Assembly: GCA_004552965.1 (NCBI GenBank)
Contig: SFMU01000004.1
Span: forward strand, 1-64,000
DNA from: Bacteroidales bacterium
Lineage (GTDB): Bacteria > Bacteroidota > Bacteroidia > Bacteroidales > UBA932
DNA: 64,000 nt
Direction of reading: 5' to 3'
The position numbers and the translations under genes were made by a program. Every line of letters begins with the position of its first letter. The first letter of the stretch is position 1. The notes under the pieces were generated by a model, which did not search any database, was not told the origin of the DNA, and worked only from the letters and a program-made list of their open reading frames with translations. This document shows, one piece after another, positions 51,946 to 60,854 of the stretch.

Positions 51946-53132
51946 TCGATCCAACCTGTCACATACAGGTTCATTATCGGGCGCAGAGGAGAATTGGTGA
52001 TGAGTGAAAGCAGCACCAGGACCTCTCCTGACGGCATTTCAGCTGTGTCCAGGCTGACTTTCAGGCTTCCCTTCTCTCCGGGTTTCAGGTCAGCGAAAGG
52101 CGCAACGCTGGCATGCGGGGTGTCAGTGTCCACCTTATGGAGACGCAAAGTCGACTTGCCACGGTTGGATATTCCGAAAACCGCCTCGACCTTCGTCCCT
52201 TTCCTGACCTTTCCTATCTCGAAAGTGCTGACATCAGCCATAGGCTGGGAGCCCCTGTCCCTTTCCTCCTTGCTCCAGGATGAGAAATCCTCCTTCGTGA
52301 CAGTGAATATGCCGACCTTCTCCGACCCCGTCCCGAGAAGAGGATTCGGTTGCGACTTCACATTCAGAGCGGCATCCCTGGAGGAAGCTGTCTCCGAGGG
52401 GGCGACCACCGCCTTGTACACCTTCCCATCCACGACCGGGGTAGCATAGTAGTAGTTGAGCCCCCAGTGGTTCCGGTCGGAAGTCACGGTGAAAGACATC
52501 GTGGCAGTGGAACGGGCCGGAACAGGATTCGGAGCCACGGAAACCGACAGTCCCTCACTGACATCGGTGAAAGACACCTTCATCGGCTTCTGCCCCAGAT
52601 TGGCAACTTTCACCTCCCCGCTCTTCTGCTGCCCCTGGGAGAGGTTGCCGCCCTTGATGTCCACGGACTTGAGTCCCAGATTTCCGAACTTCGCCGGATA
52701 CATCTCATTCAGAGAGAGCTTCTTCGTGTGGCTCTCCCCGCGAAGATGAAGGATCACGGGCTGTTTCACTCCCGAGAAATAGACGGTGAGAGTCTTGTCG
52801 AAAGGATAGCCTCCCTCGTCATTCTTGTATGTCGCCTTGATGGAGCCGGTCTCCCCCGGTTTCAAAGGCTGCCTGGTCCATTCGACATCCGTGCATCCGC
52901 AGGAAGAAACGACATTGTAGATGACCATGGGGGCAGAGGAAACATTCTCAGCCTTGAATATGGCAGTGACCGGTCCGTCGGAAACCATGATGTCACCGAA
53001 ATCGTGGATCGTTCGGTCAAGCCGGACAATGCCTCCGAAGACATTGTCCTTGCCGCTTCCCTGCGCGCCTGCCTTGAAAGGAAGAATTGCCAGCACGGCT
53101 GCGAGCGCTGTTATGACTGTTCTGAATCTCAT
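51942..53132 (-). CDS. DUF1573 domain secreted protein
   Basis: 396 aa with a signal peptide ending near FKAGAQ. The start MRFRTVITAL is chosen because it opens the signal peptide; the frame runs 70 codons further upstream without a signal. Three or four Ig-like DUF1573 repeats follow: DRTIHDFGDI...SSCGCTDVEWTRQPLKPGETGSIKATY is the classic first module, later ones are degenerate (FEIGKVRKGTKVEAVFGISNRG...DLKPGEKGSLKVSLDT). Function is unknown; it is periplasmic or surface. It is coupled by ATGA to the metal permease. Confidence 0.85.
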   Translation of the reverse strand: MRFRTVITALAAVLAILPFKAGAQGSGKDNVFGGIVRLDRTIHDFGDIMVSDGPVTAIFKAENVSSAPMVIYNVVSSCGCTDVEWTRQPLKPGETGSIKATYKNDEGGYPFDKTLTVYFSGVKQPVILHLRGESHTKKLSLNEMYPAKFGNLGLKSVDIKGGNLSQGQQKSGEVKVANLGQKPMKVSFTDVSEGLSVSVAPNPVPARSTATMSFTVTSDRNHWGLNYYYATPVVDGKVYKAVVAPSETASSRDAALNVKSQPNPLLGTGSEKVGIFTVTKEDFSSWSKEERDRGSQPMADVSTFEIGKVRKGTKVEAVFGISNRGKSTLRLHKVDTDTPHASVAPFADLKPGEKGSLKVSLDTAEMPSGEVLVLLSLITNSPLRPIMNLYVTGWIE

Positions 53133-53391
53133 GTTTACTGTTTGAAACTTGCGGATGCAAATACCTTTCCATAGGCTTGGCCGTCCTACTCGCAGATTCA
53201 CATTTTGTCCGCTTGCAAATTTACACATTAAATGTGTCAGATTCAAACTGCGGCGCCAACTGAAAGACACGCATGAAAGATACTTTTTCAAATCACGCGT
53301 CTTTTTCGTATTTTTGTTTTTTACAATTGTCGCGATTTGCACATCGCAAAAGCGAAAATCGAGTTGTCACAACAAACATGTCGCCCCAGAT

Positions 53392-55326
53392 ATGGCAGAG
53401 ATACTGAACACTGAATATACAGACGCCAACATCAAGACCCTGGAAGGTGTGGAACATATCCGCAGACGTCCGGGCATGTACATCGGAAGACTCGGGAACG
53501 GGTCCAACCCCGGTGACGGAATCTATGTGCTCCTCAAAGAGATAGTGGACAACTGCATAGACGAGTTTTCCGCCGGTTTCGGCAAGCAGGTCCAGATCAC
53601 GATCGCGGACAGGCAGGTCACCGTGAGGGACTTCGGCCGCGGAATCCCTCTCAATTCCGTCATCAAGGCGACCTCCGAGCTCAACACCGGAGGAAAATTC
53701 GACGACAAGGTCTTCAAGAAATCGGTAGGACTCAACGGAGTGGGTTCCAAGGCAGTGAACGCCCTTTCCCAGAGCTACTATGTCGAATCCTTCAGAAACG
53801 GAGAGAGTTCCTGGGCACGATACGAAAGAGGCGAACTGAAGGACAGCGGCAGAAAGGAGAAGGTCAGCGAGAAGAACGGAACGCTGGTGGTCTTCACCCC
53901 TGACAGCGAGATGTTCGGCAACTTCGACTTCAACATGGACTATGTCGAGACGATGGTCAAGAACTACTCCTATCTCAAGAAGGGGCTCGCCATCGTCCTC
54001 AACGGGACCACCTACAAGTCCGAGAACGGACTGCTCGACCTTGTCAAGGACAATCTCTCCGAGGAGCCTCTCTATGAGCCGATCCACCTTGAAGGCGAGG
54101 ACATCGAGATCGTCCTCACCCACGGCAATGCCTATGGCGAGAACATCTCTTCCTTCGTCAACGGACAGAACACAAGGGACGGGGGCACCCATCTCGCAGC
54201 TTTCAGGGAGGCCGTCGCGAAGACCCTGAAAGAGTATTTCAAGAAGAACTATGCCCCCGAGGACTGCAGGCAGGGCATCATCGGTGCGGTCAGCATCCAG
54301 ATCCAGGAGCCGAACTTCGAAGGTCAGACCAAGACCAAGCTTGGTTCCACCTACATGTGGGAGAAATACAAGACCGATGAAAACGGCAGGAAGATACAGA
54401 ATCCCGACGGCTCGCTGGAGATAGACAGGGGGCCTACCATCAGGTCATTCATAAATGATTTCGTGGCCAGGAATCTGGACAACTATCTCCGCATCCACCT
54501 TGACCTTGTCCCGATCATCGAGGAGAAGATCAAGGCCTCCCAGGCCGAAAGGGAAGAGATTTCCGGAATCAAGAAAAAGACCAGGGAGAGGAACCGGAAA
54601 GCCAATGTCTACAACAGGAAGCTTCGCGACTGCAGGTATCATTTCTGCGACAGGATCCCGAAAGACAAGGAGGAGCTCAAGGAGAAGACCAGCATATTCA
54701 TAACCGAGGGCGATTCCGCGAGCGGAACCATCACCAAGGTGCGCAAAGCTGACTATCAGGCAGTTTTCAGCCTCCGCGGCAAGCCTATCAACTGCTACAA
54801 GGAAAGCCACAAGAAGGTCGCCGAGAACGAGGAGCTCAACCTGCTGATCTCCGCCCTGGGCGTCGAGGACGACCTGGACAATCTCCGCTACAACAACATC
54901 ATCGTCGCCACCGATGCCGATGATGACGGAATGCACATCAGGATGCTGGTGCTGACCTTCTTCATGAAGTACTACCCGGACCTGATCCGACGCGGACACG
55001 TGCATATTCTCCAGACTCCCCTTTTCAGGGTGGCGAACAAGAAGGAAAGGCGCTACTGCTACTCAGCGGACGAGAAGGAGAATGCCGTCACGAATATGAA
55101 GGGCCCGGTCCAGATCACCCGATTCAAAGGTCTGGGAGAAATCTCCTCGAACGAATTCGTAGATTTCATCGGGGACGACATGAGACTTGACCTTGTCTCC
55201 ATTTCGGACGAAGAGTCCATTGCGGAAATCATGGAATTCTACATGGGAGACAACACTATCGACAGACAGAATTTCATCAGGGCGAACCTCAAGTCAGAGG
55301 CGGAGCTCGAAGATGTAAACATTTAG
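53392..55326 (+). CDS. parE: DNA topoisomerase IV subunit B
   Basis: 644 aa type IIA topoisomerase ATPase subunit. GHKL motifs: EIVDNCIDEF with the Mg-binding Asn, DFGRGIP, and the GLNGVGSKAVNALS lid. The transducer and TOPRIM domain follow (ITEGDSASGTI near 440, then ATDADDDGMHI). The C-terminus is GyrB/ParE-like: FKGLGEISSNEFVDF. The Bacteroidota ParE length and the T-x-L-x-G-V-E-H-I-R start fit better than GyrB. An open frame extends upstream to 53149 but lacks family similarity. A -7-like TATTTTTG is at 53309-53316. Confidence 0.9.
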   Translation: MAEILNTEYTDANIKTLEGVEHIRRRPGMYIGRLGNGSNPGDGIYVLLKEIVDNCIDEFSAGFGKQVQITIADRQVTVRDFGRGIPLNSVIKATSELNTGGKFDDKVFKKSVGLNGVGSKAVNALSQSYYVESFRNGESSWARYERGELKDSGRKEKVSEKNGTLVVFTPDSEMFGNFDFNMDYVETMVKNYSYLKKGLAIVLNGTTYKSENGLLDLVKDNLSEEPLYEPIHLEGEDIEIVLTHGNAYGENISSFVNGQNTRDGGTHLAAFREAVAKTLKEYFKKNYAPEDCRQGIIGAVSIQIQEPNFEGQTKTKLGSTYMWEKYKTDENGRKIQNPDGSLEIDRGPTIRSFINDFVARNLDNYLRIHLDLVPIIEEKIKASQAEREEISGIKKKTRERNRKANVYNRKLRDCRYHFCDRIPKDKEELKEKTSIFITEGDSASGTITKVRKADYQAVFSLRGKPINCYKESHKKVAENEELNLLISALGVEDDLDNLRYNNIIVATDADDDGMHIRMLVLTFFMKYYPDLIRRGHVHILQTPLFRVANKKERRYCYSADEKENAVTNMKGPVQITRFKGLGEISSNEFVDFIGDDMRLDLVSISDEESIAEIMEFYMGDNTIDRQNFIRANLKSEAELEDVNI

Positions 55327-55333
55327 ACTGAAT

Positions 55334-55900
55334 ATGGAAAAGAAAACCCGATGGGCCAGGTTTTGCGGATGGCTGCTCAAGAAAATGGGCTGGACATCCG
55401 ACAGCGGCCCCATACCTGAAGACAAAGGAATAATACTCGGTGTGCCCCACACCTCGTTCATGGACTTCGTCGTGTCCTATCTGTTCTATGCCCAGTTCGG
55501 CATCCCGGCCTACGTGATGATCAAGAAGGAATTCTTCTTCTGGCCTTTGGGACCGATTCTCAAGAAACTGGGAGGAGTGCCGGTGGACAGGTCCAATGCA
55601 ACTGCAATGACCAAGAGCCTCATAGACAAGATGGAAAGTGTGGACAGATTCCACCTTGCCATAGCCCCGGAAGGCACACGAAAGCCTACCCGCAAATGGA
55701 AGACAGGCTATCACCTCATCGCAAGGACGGTGGGATGTCCTGTCTATATGGGTTATTTCGACTGGAAGACCAGACACATCAGTGTCGGCAAGAAGGTCAC
55801 CCTTACCGACAATGCACGTGAGGACACCGACCGGATCCAGGCTCTCTACGAGGAAATGCACCTTACGGGACGTTGCCCGGAAGGCTACATCACCCACTAA
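55334..55900 (+). CDS. plsC: 1-acylglycerol-3-phosphate acyltransferase family
   Basis: 188 aa, short for PlsC. The HX4D motif is PHTSFMDF (near residue 37) and the phosphate-binding motif is APEGTR (near 112); KLGGVPVDR is the usual motif III. It acylates a lysophospholipid or related acceptor at the membrane. It begins 7 bp after parE and is followed 13 bp later by the acyl-CoA ligase, so activation and transfer of acyl chains may be linked in one transcript. Confidence 0.85.
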   Translation: MEKKTRWARFCGWLLKKMGWTSDSGPIPEDKGIILGVPHTSFMDFVVSYLFYAQFGIPAYVMIKKEFFFWPLGPILKKLGGVPVDRSNATAMTKSLIDKMESVDRFHLAIAPEGTRKPTRKWKTGYHLIARTVGCPVYMGYFDWKTRHISVGKKVTLTDNAREDTDRIQALYEEMHLTGRCPEGYITH

Positions 55901-55913
55901 TCCGAAACCGCAT

Positions 55914-57806
55914 ATGTCAATCAAAAGCACCCTGTTCAGGGCTACCAGGGAAAACTACATAACCACTCTGGCAAAGCTCTTCGAGTACGCGACCGACAAC
56001 TACGCCAACAGACCTCTGTCGAGGTATGTCGATGGCGGACAGGAATATACCTACGCCTCATTCAAGCACAAATGCCTCGAACTGTCCCACATGTTCAACA
56101 GGTACGGTGTGGGAGCGCAGGACAAGGTGGCTATCCTTTCCCAGAATATGCCGAACTGGACAGTAGCGATGTTCTCCTGCGTGCCTTTCGGCAGAGTGAC
56201 GGTTCCGATCCTGCCGGATTCTTCCGAAAACGAGGTCACCAACATCCTGACCCATTCGGAGTGCAAGGCCATATTCGTGTCGAAACGCCTGCTCCCGAAA
56301 GTTTCGGAAGCCGCTCGACAGAAGATGACCCTCGTGGTGGACATCGAGACTTTCGAAATCATCCACAAGGACGACTCGGCCTTCACCTGTGACGGGCATG
56401 GAGCTGACCCTCAGGCCGATGACCTGGCATCCATCATCTACACCTCCGGCACTTCCGGAAAGGCGAAGGGAGTGATGCTCAGCCACAGGAACTTCTGCCA
56501 GAACATCATTGCCGCCTACCATGCCTTCAAGGCCACCAAGAAGGATGTCTGGCTTTCAATCCTGCCGATGTCCCACACCTATGAGATGGCCTTCAGCGTG
56601 CTCTATCCTCTCTATGTCGGAGGAAGCGTCAACTATATTCAGAAACCTCCGACCCCGACCATCCTGATAGCTTCCATGAAGAAGATCAGGCCGACGGTCA
56701 TGTGCTCGGTGCCTCTTGTCATCGAAAAGGTCTACAAGACAAGCGTGGTGCCGACAATCGAGAAAAGCCGTGTGCTCTCATGGATGAGGGATCATTTTCC
56801 ATGCATCCTTTACAGGATCGTGGGAGGGAAAATGTACAAGACCTTCGGCGGCAGGCTCAAATTCTTCGGAATCGGCGGCTCGAAACTGGACCCTGTAGTG
56901 GAGGAATTCCTGCTCAAGGCGAAGTTCCCTTATGCCATAGGCTACGGACTCACGGAGACAGCCCCGCTGATCACAGCAGCCCCGGTCGGAAAGACTGCCG
57001 TAGGCTCGATCGGACATCCTGCATACAACGTCGAGGTCAGACTTCAGAATGTTGACCCGAAGACCGGCGAAGGAGAAATCATCGCCAAGGGAGACAACGT
57101 GATGCTCGGGTACTACAAGGATCCCGAGCGGACGAGGGAGGCCATCACGGACGACGGCTGGTTCAGGACCCATGACCTTGCCTCGGTCGACTCGAAAGGA
57201 CGTTACTACATCAAGGGAAGGCTCGGGAATATGATACTCGGACCATCCGGCGAGAACATCTACCCTGAGGAAATCGAGCAGGTCATCAACCAGGTCCGGG
57301 GAGTCAGTGATTCCCTCGTCATGGAAAGGGACGGCAAGCTGGTGGCTCTCGTCAGGTTCGACGAGAAAGTCATCGACTGGAACCAGGAGCGTGAGGACAA
57401 TTTCTTCGAGAACCTTCAGGCCAAGAAGAAGGCGGTCCTGGATTTCGTCAACAAGCATGTCAACAAGCAGTCCAAGATCGGTGAGGTCGAGGCGATGAAG
57501 GAAGATTTCGAGAAGACTGCCACCCAGAAGATCCGCCGCTTCAAGTACCAGGACAAGGGCAACTACAGCAGCGACATCAACCCGGAGACAGACAGCAGCG
57601 GCAAGACCGATGGGACGATGACCGGCGCCACCGGATCGGAGACAGGCAGCAGCGGCACCGGATCGGGAACTGGCAGCAGTGCCACCGGATCGGATAAAGG
57701 CAGCAGCGGCACCGGATCGGGAACTGGCAGCAGTGCCACCGGATCGGATAAAGGCAGCGGTGCTGCCAAGGCCGGTGAGACCGGGACCAAGGACACCATC
57801 AGATGA
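55914..57806 (+). CDS. Long-chain fatty acid-CoA ligase with repetitive tail
   Basis: 630 aa AMP-forming enzyme. Core motifs: IIYTSGTSGKAKGVMLSHRN (P-loop near residue 185), FGIGGSKL, YGLTETAPL and GWFRTHDLAS, with the hinge IKGRLGNMILGPSGENIYPEEIE. The start is the ATG at 55914; an apparent extension to 55782 lies inside plsC. After residue 550 the enzyme ends in a Gly/Ser/Thr-rich low-complexity tail of about 70 residues built on a 54-bp tandem repeat. Acyl-CoA ligases normally lack such a tail; it is probably dispensable. ATGA overlap with the DUF554 gene. Confidence 0.9.
   Translation: MSIKSTLFRATRENYITTLAKLFEYATDNYANRPLSRYVDGGQEYTYASFKHKCLELSHMFNRYGVGAQDKVAILSQNMPNWTVAMFSCVPFGRVTVPILPDSSENEVTNILTHSECKAIFVSKRLLPKVSEAARQKMTLVVDIETFEIIHKDDSAFTCDGHGADPQADDLASIIYTSGTSGKAKGVMLSHRNFCQNIIAAYHAFKATKKDVWLSILPMSHTYEMAFSVLYPLYVGGSVNYIQKPPTPTILIASMKKIRPTVMCSVPLVIEKVYKTSVVPTIEKSRVLSWMRDHFPCILYRIVGGKMYKTFGGRLKFFGIGGSKLDPVVEEFLLKAKFPYAIGYGLTETAPLITAAPVGKTAVGSIGHPAYNVEVRLQNVDPKTGEGEIIAKGDNVMLGYYKDPERTREAITDDGWFRTHDLASVDSKGRYYIKGRLGNMILGPSGENIYPEEIEQVINQVRGVSDSLVMERDGKLVALVRFDEKVIDWNQEREDNFFENLQAKKKAVLDFVNKHVNKQSKIGEVEAMKEDFEKTATQKIRRFKYQDKGNYSSDINPETDSSGKTDGTMTGATGSETGSSGTGSGTGSSATGSDKGSSGTGSGTGSSATGSDKGSGAAKAGETGTKDTIR
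57645..57752 (+). repeat. 54-bp tandem repeat in the acyl-CoA ligase tail
   Basis: Unit starts at 57645, 57699 and, partially, 57753. Each unit encodes an 18-residue GSS-TGSGTGSS-ATGSDK block, and the two complete units appear identical. Because 54 is divisible by three, copy-number change keeps the frame. Confidence 0.85.
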
Positions 57807-58507
57807 TAGGCACTGTTGTCAACACAGCCTGCATCCTGATCGGCAGCCTGACCGGTTCCCTTCTCAAGAAAGGAATCCGGCCCCAGGTGCAGAAGGTGAT
57901 GTTCACGGCCATGGGGCTCGCCGCCCTGGGGTTGGGATTCAATGCCTTCACCTCGCATTTTTCCCAGAGCAGCTACCCTGTCCTCTTCATCGTTTCACTG
58001 GCAATCGGAGGGCTTGCCGGCACCGCCCTGGATCTGGACGGAAGATTCAAAAGACTGGTCGACAGGCACTCGAAAAATGAAGCTGAAGAGTCGAAATCCA
58101 AAGGAGGACTTGCCAAAGGCCTGTCCACATGCATTCTCCTTTTCTGCATAGGGACCTTCTCGATAGTAGGTCCGATGAACAGCGCCCTCTACGGGGACAA
58201 CACCTTCCTGTACACCAATGCGACCCTGGACCTGATCACTTCGATGGTGTTCGCCACGACATACGGAATCGGAATCGCTTTCGCTGCCCCGGTCCTCTTC
58301 TGCTGGCAGGGTCTGTTCTACCTGATTGCGCTTCTTGCGGGCAGCATCATTCCGGAAGCCCTGATCCACGAAATCGTGTCCGTCGGAGGGATCCTGATTG
58401 TCGCCTCCGGTCTTAGCCTTCTAGAGATCAAGGACTGCAAGTCACTGAACCTGATTCCGTCACTTCTGGTCCCGGTCCTGTTCTTCCTGATCATCCAGGT
58501 TTTCTGA
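57803..58507 (+). CDS. DUF554 family membrane protein
   Basis: 234 aa with about six to seven transmembrane helices. GTVVNTACILIGSLTGSLL and the central GLAKGLSTCILLFCIGTFSIVGPMNSAL, with NATLDLITSMVFATTYGIG, are characteristic of DUF554 (YdfK/YqgA). Function is unknown; a transport role has been proposed for relatives. It overlaps the acyl-CoA ligase by 4 bp, and a C26 peptidase gene follows after 16 bp. Confidence 0.88.
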   Translation: MIGTVVNTACILIGSLTGSLLKKGIRPQVQKVMFTAMGLAALGLGFNAFTSHFSQSSYPVLFIVSLAIGGLAGTALDLDGRFKRLVDRHSKNEAEESKSKGGLAKGLSTCILLFCIGTFSIVGPMNSALYGDNTFLYTNATLDLITSMVFATTYGIGIAFAAPVLFCWQGLFYLIALLAGSIIPEALIHEIVSVGGILIVASGLSLLEIKDCKSLNLIPSLLVPVLFFLIIQVF

Positions 58508-58523
58508 CGACATATTCAATGAT

Positions 58524-59288
58524 ATGAACCGATTGACAAAAGTTGTCTGCCTTGCAGCAGCATTGTTCCTGGCAGTACTTCCCGCCCATGCCGGAAAGCC
58601 TCTTATCGGAATTTCGTGCTCCGGCAACAGCGGAAACAGCGGCATCGGCAGTGACTACTACAACGCCATCGCAGCGGCTGGAGGCATCCCTGTCCTGCTC
58701 CCCTGCACAAAAGACACGGCTCTCATCGGGTTGCTGGTGAGCAGGATTGACGGAATCATGTTCACCGGAGGGGAAGACTACGACCCTGCACTCTTCGGCG
58801 AAGAGAGGATTCCGGAGCTCGGCACGGTGAACGGTTTCAGGGACACTTCGGACTTCGCCTATGCCAGGATGGCTCTGAAGCAGAGGAAACCTATTCTTGG
58901 AATATGCCGGGGCGAACAGCTGCTGAACATCGTCCTGGGCGGGACTCTCTATCAGGATCTGCCTTCCCAGACAGGCAATACATCACACAGTCAGAACGGC
59001 AGCGGAAAGAAACCTTGCCACGGAATGACCATCGACCGGAACTCGATTCTGCACAGGATCATCGGGCGGGACAGTGTCATCGTCAACACCTCTCATCACC
59101 AGGCAGTCAAGCGGCTGGGAGAGGGGCTGAGAGTCACTGCAGTCTCTGACGACGGCGTTGTGGAGGCTTTCGAGAGCACGGACAGGAAAATGAAAGTCCT
59201 TGCGGTTCAGTTTCATCCCGAGAGATTGAGGAAAGAGGACAGCATCTGGACCGGAATATTCAGATGGCTGGTCCGGGAAGCCGACTGA
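58524..59288 (+). CDS. Peptidase C26 / gamma-glutamyl hydrolase family
   Basis: 254 aa with a signal peptide (ends near VLPAHA). Class I glutamine amidotransferase-like fold: GITFTGGEDY-type motif MFTGGEDYDPALF, the nucleophile Cys in LGICRGEQLLN (near residue 130) and the His-Glu pair in VQFHPERLR. Family members hydrolyse gamma-glutamyl-GABA or poly-gamma-glutamyl compounds. The secretion signal points to extracytoplasmic peptide use, unlike the cytoplasmic PuuD. It is the last gene before a long repeat region. Confidence 0.87.
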   Translation: MNRLTKVVCLAAALFLAVLPAHAGKPLIGISCSGNSGNSGIGSDYYNAIAAAGGIPVLLPCTKDTALIGLLVSRIDGIMFTGGEDYDPALFGEERIPELGTVNGFRDTSDFAYARMALKQRKPILGICRGEQLLNIVLGGTLYQDLPSQTGNTSHSQNGSGKKPCHGMTIDRNSILHRIIGRDSVIVNTSHHQAVKRLGEGLRVTAVSDDGVVEAFESTDRKMKVLAVQFHPERLRKEDSIWTGIFRWLVREAD

Positions 59289-59309
59289 CAAGGTTTCCGC
59301 TGTCCGCTG

Positions 59310-59394
59310 CCATCGATCTTCATGAAATTCACCTGGCACGCCAATCTTCATTACAGGTACCTGTAGGGCACATCCCGGTGCCAGGTGGCATCAA
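59310..59394. repeat. Palindromic intergenic element, copy B
   Basis: Second copy of the 85-bp element seen at 444-528, with three mismatches. Here the inner tacaggtacctgta is a perfect 14-bp palindrome flanked by arms acctggcac and gtgccaggt. It begins 22 bp after the C26 peptidase stop. Confidence 0.8.
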
Positions 59395-59436
59395 CACCCA
59401 CTCAAAGTGGCTCCGCGATGCTGCCCCTGAGGCACC

Positions 59437-59700
59437 TGTGGGCATGGTGGCCGTGCCAAAGACCGATCAGAGCGGCAGAAAGAGGTCGGTCTTGGAACGC
59501 TTCGCCACGTAGGGATGGCTCTGTAGTACTTGTGGGCAGGGTGGCCGTGCCAAAGACCGGTCAGAAGCCCCCTTCGCCACGCAGGGATGCCACTGAGGTA
59601 CCTGTGGGCAGGGTGGCCGTGCCGAAGACCGGTCAGAAGACCCCCTTCGCCACGCAGGATGCCACTGGAGTACTTGTGGGCAGGGTTGCCGTGCCGAAGC
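59437..59700. repeat. 72-bp tandem repeat array
   Basis: The segment tgtgggca...ggtggccgtgcc recurs with starts at 59437, 59531, 59603 and 59675; the last three are exactly 72 bp apart and share ttcgccacgcagg. The first is diverged and carries an extra 22 bp. The unit retains ggtacctgtggg, which resembles the core of the neighbouring palindromic element. No gene is evident. Confidence 0.75.
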
Positions 59701-59774
59701 AGATTGTGAGACGGATCATAATGGTTGAAGTGAAGGTGCTTGTCGGCTATGCTCCGTGGCAGATGGTGTCGGGA

Positions 59775-60190
59775 GGCATTGGCTCCCGAAAAGGGAAGGG
59801 GCCCACGAAGTGGGAAGGCCCTCCCGGCACCATCTGTCACGGAGCAATCAAGAACCAGCTATTTCTCCGGCGTAGGCATTGGCTCCAGAAAAGAGGGGCC
59901 CACGAAGTGGGAAGGCCCTCCCGGCACCATCTGTCACGGAGCAATCATGGACCGGCTATTTCTCCGGCGTAGGCATTGGCTCCCGAAAAGAAGGGGCCCA
60001 CGAAGTGGGAAGGACCTCCCGGCACCATCTGCCGCGGAGCAATCATGGACCGGCTATTTCTCCGGCGTAGGCATCGGCTCCCGAAAAGAAGGGGCCCACG
60101 AAGTGGGAAGGACCTCCCGGCACCATCTGCCACGGAGCAATCATGGACCGGCTATTTCTCCGGCGTAGGCATTGGCTCCCGAAAAGAGGG
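59775..60190. repeat. 98-bp tandem repeat, four units plus a partial
   Basis: Unit starts 59775, 59875, 59972, 60070 and 60168, periods 100, 97, 98 and 98 bp; the copies are highly alike. Each unit contains the perfect hairpin cccac-gaa-gtggg and a second pair cggag...ctccg. The period is not a multiple of three, so the overlapping frames with similar peptides are not real proteins. It could specify a multi-hairpin RNA or be inert minisatellite DNA. Confidence 0.85.
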
Positions 60191-60325
60191 ACCCGACGGA
60201 GACAAGTTGTCGAAGACCACGCAGGAAACGTTGGGAGGGTCCGGAGGGAGCGAAGCGAACGGAGTCCTCCGCAATCCCTACCATCCTCCCGGTGTAACCA
60301 TATATATAGAAAAGAATATATATAG
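60191..60325. other. End of the intergenic repeat region
   Basis: Non-repetitive stretch with no gene. It ends in a small tatata-rich duplication (tatatatagaaaagaa, twice) just before the rplI terminator. Confidence 0.4.
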
Positions 60326-60372
60326 AAAAGAGACTGACTGATCAGTCATATTGACTTATCAGTCAGCCTCTT
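60326..60372 (-). terminator. Terminator of rpsF-rpsR-rplI
   Basis: aagagactgactgat (60328-60342) pairs with atcagtcagcctctt (60358-60372) with one mismatch. On the minus strand the stem is followed by tttt, 25 bp after the rplI stop. Confidence 0.85.
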
Positions 60373-60396
60373 ACTCGATTGTATCGGAATCGGGGA

Positions 60397-60837
60397 TTAC
60401 TCAGCGACGACCTCGACGTTGAGGGTAGCCTTGACAGCCTTGTAGCACTTTACAACAGCCTCGTATTCACCGACAGCCTTGATTTCAGGAAGGGTGATGT
60501 TCTTCTTGTCGACCTCGACACCGGCAGCCTGAAGAGCTTCAGCAACCTGTGCGGAAGTGACGGAACCATAGATCTTGCCGGACTCGGAAACCTTGACGGT
60601 GACCTTTACCGGTGTAGCTGCAACCTTGGCTGCAAGAGCCTCGGCATCAGCAACAAGCTTAGCCTCCTTGTGAGCCCTCTGACGGATAGTCTCCTCACGC
60701 ATCTTAAGAGCGGAAGAGGTTGCTGCGATTGCAAATCCCTGAGGGATAAGATAGTTCTGAGCGTAACCAGCCTTTACTTCTACCACATCCAGGACCTCGC
60801 CGAGATTGGCAACTTCTTTCTTGAGAATAATTTTCAT
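60397..60837 (-). CDS. rplI: 50S ribosomal protein L9
   Basis: 146 aa. The N-terminal MKIILKKEVANLGEVLDVVEVKAGYAQNYL is the L9 rRNA-binding signature, followed by the connecting helix (REETIRQRAHKEAKLVADAEALA) and the C-terminal domain with a KIYGSVTSAQVAEAL motif. It closes the rpsF-rpsR-rplI operon. Confidence 0.97.
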   Translation of the reverse strand: MKIILKKEVANLGEVLDVVEVKAGYAQNYLIPQGFAIAATSSALKMREETIRQRAHKEAKLVADAEALAAKVAATPVKVTVKVSESGKIYGSVTSAQVAEALQAAGVEVDKKNITLPEIKAVGEYEAVVKCYKAVKATLNVEVVAE

Positions 60838-60854
60838 AATTGCGCTCTCCTATT

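Noticed and set aside
53149..53391. N-terminal extension of ParE by 81 codons
   Set aside because: The extension is basic, lacks family similarity and includes the probable promoter; ParE starts normally at MAEILNTEY.
59775..60190. CRISPR array
   Set aside because: The units are about 98 bp and alike along their whole length; there are no short repeats with unique spacers and no cas genes nearby.
59385..60341. Several overlapping frames with similar repeated peptides
   Set aside because: They are the same tandem repeats read in different phases; the periods (72 and about 98 bp) do not keep one protein frame across units of 97, 98 and 100 bp.
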